Shown one piece after another: positions 6,688 through 9,335 of a stretch of 9,335 bases of DNA. The position numbers and the translations under genes are program-made. Position 1 is the stretch's first letter. Each line of letters opens with the position of its first letter. The notes beneath the pieces are model-generated. The model did not search any database and had not been told where the DNA came from. It saw only the letters and a list, made by a program, of their open reading frames with translations. This stretch comes from Candidatus Hydrogenedentota bacterium (lineage in GTDB: Bacteria > Hydrogenedentota > Hydrogenedentia > Hydrogenedentales > SCBR16-9): NCBI GenBank assembly GCA_007116095.1, contig SKJD01000082.1, positions 1 through 9,335 of the forward strand. The letters are read 5' to 3'.

Positions 6688-6711
6688 TATACTACACACC
6701 CCGGTTGTGTA
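6688..6711 (+). promoter_or_regulatory. Candidate MarR operator overlapping a -10 element before the fusion gene
   Basis: The perfect inverted repeat TACACA (6693-6698), 7-base spacer, TGTGTA (6706-6711) forms a 19-bp palindrome of the size bound by MarR dimers. TATACT at 6688-6693, a -10-like hexamer, abuts it, so a start near 6700 would lie within the site. No good -35 hexamer is found 16-18 bases upstream. No U-tract follows, which argues against a terminator. Confidence 0.35.
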
Positions 6712-6795
6712 ACGAGCGGTAGCTGGACCCTGCGCTGTGGGAGAAGCAGCATTACCGTGCGGAAACCTGGGTGCAGGTGAGGAATAGTTATCGGA

Positions 6796-9335
6796 ATGGG
6801 CAAATCAGCAACATCGACTCCGACCCCACACCACCACGTTGTCTCGGCGGAATATCAGCCCCGTGGATTCTGGGCGCTGATCGGTATGCAGTACCAAGGC
6901 GCCTTCAACGACAACCTCTACCGCTATCTTATCATTTTTTACCTGCTCAACCTGTCCCGGCTGCACAGCGAGTCCATGACGGCGGGAGAGGTTGGATTTC
7001 TGGGCCTGGACCCCAGCGATTTTGTCCCCGCCCTGGCGACCATCCTCTTCGCAATCCCCTACATTGTCCTGCCGGGTATCACCGGCGCCCTCTCCGACCG
7101 CTTCAGTAAGCAAGTCATCTCGTTGCGCACCAAGTACCTGGAAGTCGGCATCATGATTTTCGCCGGGGTCGCTTTCTACATGGAGAGCATCTGGTTTATC
7201 TGGGCGATATTCTTCCTGATGGCCACGCAAAGCGCTATCTTCAGCCCGGCGAAATACGGCATTTTGCCGGAAATCCTCCCGGAGCACCGGCTCTCCTGGG
7301 GGAATGGCATCCTGCAGATGATGACCATCCTGGCTATCATTTCCGGCATGGGGCTGGCCGGGCCGCTCTATACACTGTTCAGCGACAACATCTACTTCAC
7401 CTCGTTCTTTTTGGTCGCCTTCTCCCTGATCGGGCTTTTCACGGCCCAGTTCATCACCAAACCGCCGCCCGCGAACCCGGAAAAAGAAATCCCGATCTTC
7501 CCCTGGTCCGGCATGGCCAAGTATTTCAAGGTCATCTACGCCGATCGTTGGCTCCTGCTCATTCTGGTGGGCTATGTCTATTTCTGGTTCGCCGGGGCCC
7601 TGGCCCAGCAGAATATCATCAAACTTTCGAATACGGTGCTGCAATACACGGAGAACCAGACCAGCGTCCTGCTTGTTGCGGTTTCATTGGGCATTGGTCT
7701 GGGAGCCCTTGCCTGCGGCTTCTGGTCGCGGGGGCGCATCGAGGTTGGCCTGATACCCCTGGGCGCCCTCGGTATGACCTTCGCCGCCGCGTTTGCTGCG
7801 ATACCCCCCGGGTGGGTTGACGTGTTCACGGGCTTGCTTAGCCAGTTGACGCCTGCTTCCTGGGCGGCCTGGGGAAGCAGTCTTCCTTTCAGCTTGTTGG
7901 GCGCTTGGGGCTTCTATTTCTGGTGGTTGGCCCTGTGGCTCTTTCTGCTGGGCTTCTTCGCAGGGGTCTATGACGTGCCGCTAGCGGCTTCTTTGCAACA
8001 ACGGGCGCCCGAGCAAATGCGTGGCGGCATATTGGCCACCACCAACATGTTAACCTTCGTAGGCATTGCGTCCTCAGGTGTGATCTTTTTGGGTCTGGGG
8101 TCTTTGGGCCTGACTCCTTACGGCATATTTCTGTTAACCGCCATCATGTCTCTGGCTATAGGGGTATTCATCAGCATGAAATTACCGTTCTTTGTCCTTC
8201 GGATGATTCTTTGGTTTTTCAATACGTTCATCCTGAAATTGCAGGTGAAAGGACGTGATAATATCCCCGAAAAAGGGGGCGCGCTCTTTGTGGCTAACCA
8301 CATTTCCGTGATCGACCTGTTCTGTGTGCAGGCGGCTGTAGACCGGAAGGTGTGTTTCGTGCTCAACCGCAAGGCCGACTCGGTACCCTGGATGCGGCGC
8401 ATGCTGGCCATGGTCGATGTGATCTATGTGGACGAAGCCGCTGATGAGGCCCAACTGGATGAGGTCGTTGCGCAGATCAAGGCCCGAATTGCGAACGGCA
8501 GTATCATATGCATCAACAACGAAGCCCGACTCAGCCCCGAAGGCCCTATACTGCCCTGGTTCGAGAACTACGACATTCTGCTGGAGCAACCAGACACGCC
8601 TTTGGTTCCGGTATTTATGAGCCGCCTTTACCAGGTGCTGTATACGTTTTCAGGTGACAAGCTGGTCTGGAAAAAACGCGGTTGGGCTCGCTACCCGGTC
8701 TGGGTGCATGTCGGAGAAAGCTTGCAACAGGGCTTGCCCGCACTGGAAGTTCGCCTGGCCATCCAGGAACTGGGCCGCGTCACCTACACCGAAAAGCCCA
8801 CCCGCCACCGCATGCTACACCACGCATTCATACGCTCGGCCCGGCGCAATTTACGCCGCATGGCGATTGCCGACGCCATTACCGGTGAATTGAACTATTT
8901 CAAAACGCTGGTGGGGAGTATTGTCTTTGCCCGGAAGTTGAAAACGGTGTTGGATGACCGTCCCATGACCGGGACGCTGCTGCCGCCGACGGTCGGCGGG
9001 GTGCTGACGAATGTCGCCTTGCAGATGCTGGGCAAGACGGTTATCAACCTGAACTACACCCTGAGCAATGAGGGCATCGCCTCCTGCGCCCGGCAATGTG
9101 ACTTGAGCCAGGTGCTTACTTCCCAAAAGTTTCTGGAGAAATTGCCGGTCGAGGTGCCCGGCGAGACAATCCTGCTGGAAGACATCAAGGCGTCTGTGAC
9201 AGGCAAAGACCGCCTCGTGGCCATCCTGCTGGCCTTATTGGCGCCAATCGGCGTTCTGGACCGGATACTGGCGGGCCGGAAGCGCGGTACCGAGGAGCTG
9301 GCCACCATTATCTTCTCCAGCGGCAGTGAAGGCGA
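6796..9335 (+). CDS. LplT-like MFS transporter / PlsC acyltransferase / acyl-CoA synthetase fusion, 3'-truncated by window edge
   Basis: The frame is open from the ATG at 6796 to the right edge (846 full codons). An in-frame TGA at 6778-6780 fixes the ATG as the first possible start. GGTGAGGA at 6776-6783 is the ribosome site, with a rather long 12-base spacer. Residues about 25-460 form an MFS transporter of roughly 12 membrane segments, with the LplT-type motif GAFNDNLYRY near residue 35. Residues about 480-645 form a PlsC acyltransferase domain with HX4D (H502-D507 in ANHISVID) and YPVWVHVGESL near the end. From about 688 a synthetase N-terminal region begins (LLPPTVGGVLTNVALQMLGK), and the window stops in the AMP-binding P-loop TIIFSSGSEG (837-846). 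This order matches known LplT-PlsC-Aas fusions of about 1,150 aa, so roughly 300 residues are missing. Expected role: lysophospholipid import or flipping, fatty-acid activation and re-acylation at the inner membrane. Oddity: the acyltransferase FPEG motif reads NNEA (574-577). Confidence 0.92.
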   Translation, partial: MGKSATSTPTPHHHVVSAEYQPRGFWALIGMQYQGAFNDNLYRYLIIFYLLNLSRLHSESMTAGEVGFLGLDPSDFVPALATILFAIPYIVLPGITGALSDRFSKQVISLRTKYLEVGIMIFAGVAFYMESIWFIWAIFFLMATQSAIFSPAKYGILPEILPEHRLSWGNGILQMMTILAIISGMGLAGPLYTLFSDNIYFTSFFLVAFSLIGLFTAQFITKPPPANPEKEIPIFPWSGMAKYFKVIYADRWLLLILVGYVYFWFAGALAQQNIIKLSNTVLQYTENQTSVLLVAVSLGIGLGALACGFWSRGRIEVGLIPLGALGMTFAAAFAAIPPGWVDVFTGLLSQLTPASWAAWGSSLPFSLLGAWGFYFWWLALWLFLLGFFAGVYDVPLAASLQQRAPEQMRGGILATTNMLTFVGIASSGVIFLGLGSLGLTPYGIFLLTAIMSLAIGVFISMKLPFFVLRMILWFFNTFILKLQVKGRDNIPEKGGALFVANHISVIDLFCVQAAVDRKVCFVLNRKADSVPWMRRMLAMVDVIYVDEAADEAQLDEVVAQIKARIANGSIICINNEARLSPEGPILPWFENYDILLEQPDTPLVPVFMSRLYQVLYTFSGDKLVWKKRGWARYPVWVHVGESLQQGLPALEVRLAIQELGRVTYTEKPTRHRMLHHAFIRSARRNLRRMAIADAITGELNYFKTLVGSIVFARKLKTVLDDRPMTGTLLPPTVGGVLTNVALQMLGKTVINLNYTLSNEGIASCARQCDLSQVLTSQKFLEKLPVEVPGETILLEDIKASVTGKDRLVAILLALLAPIGVLDRILAGRKRGTEELATIIFSSGSEG

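Noticed and set aside
6580..6780. Plus-strand frame overlapping the end of marR and running into the following gap
   Set aside because: There is no ribosome site or recognisable domain. It overlaps marR out of frame and would cross the palindrome/-10 region.
6805..7644. Minus-strand open frame (279 codons) opposite the MFS domain
   Set aside because: Its very charged, Asp/Gln/Gly-rich translation is what the complement of hydrophobic membrane codons produces, and the sense frame is a convincing transporter continuous with the acyltransferase domain.

Overview
This window holds six protein-coding genes of a Gram-negative bacterium with moderately high GC content. There are no rRNA, tRNA, CRISPR or mobile elements. 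The lineage cannot be fixed from one window. The sigma-54 factor and the PilC protein look to me more like those of the Planctomycetes/Verrucomicrobia/Lentisphaerae/Hydrogenedentes sphere than those of typical gammaproteobacteria, but this is an impression from family knowledge and not a search result.

Layout from left to right: (1) the C-terminal 417 codons of rpoN (sigma-54), plus strand, cut by the left edge; (2) convergent with it, after a 7-bp gap, a 707-residue secreted redox protein on the minus strand that joins a redoxin domain, a cytochrome c-type CXXCH site and a PHM-like copper monooxygenase domain; (3) upstream of it on the same strand, a lone pilC/gspF inner-membrane assembly protein; (4) still on the minus strand, a TIGR01777-family NAD(P)-binding epimerase with a candidate intrinsic terminator after it and an unusual leader (tandem 12-bp repeat, overlapping short ORF, hairpin) before it; (5) a divergent MarR-family regulator with a good sigma-70-type promoter; (6) downstream of marR on the same strand, a very large fusion gene, open to the right edge, joining an LplT-like MFS transporter, a PlsC-type acyltransferase and the start of an acyl-CoA/ACP synthetase.

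Functional links: marR and the fusion gene are the most convincing unit. The gap between them carries a TATACT -10-like hexamer abutting a TACACA-N7-TGTGTA palindrome, a plausible MarR operator. The fusion gene is predicted to flip, activate and acylate lysophospholipids, so the unit would be a regulated membrane-repair or remodelling module. The redoxin/cytochrome/copper-monooxygenase protein is the least understood gene: it retains all six expected copper ligands, but its substrate is unknown. The minus-strand genes pilC, monooxygenase and epimerase show no obvious shared pathway.
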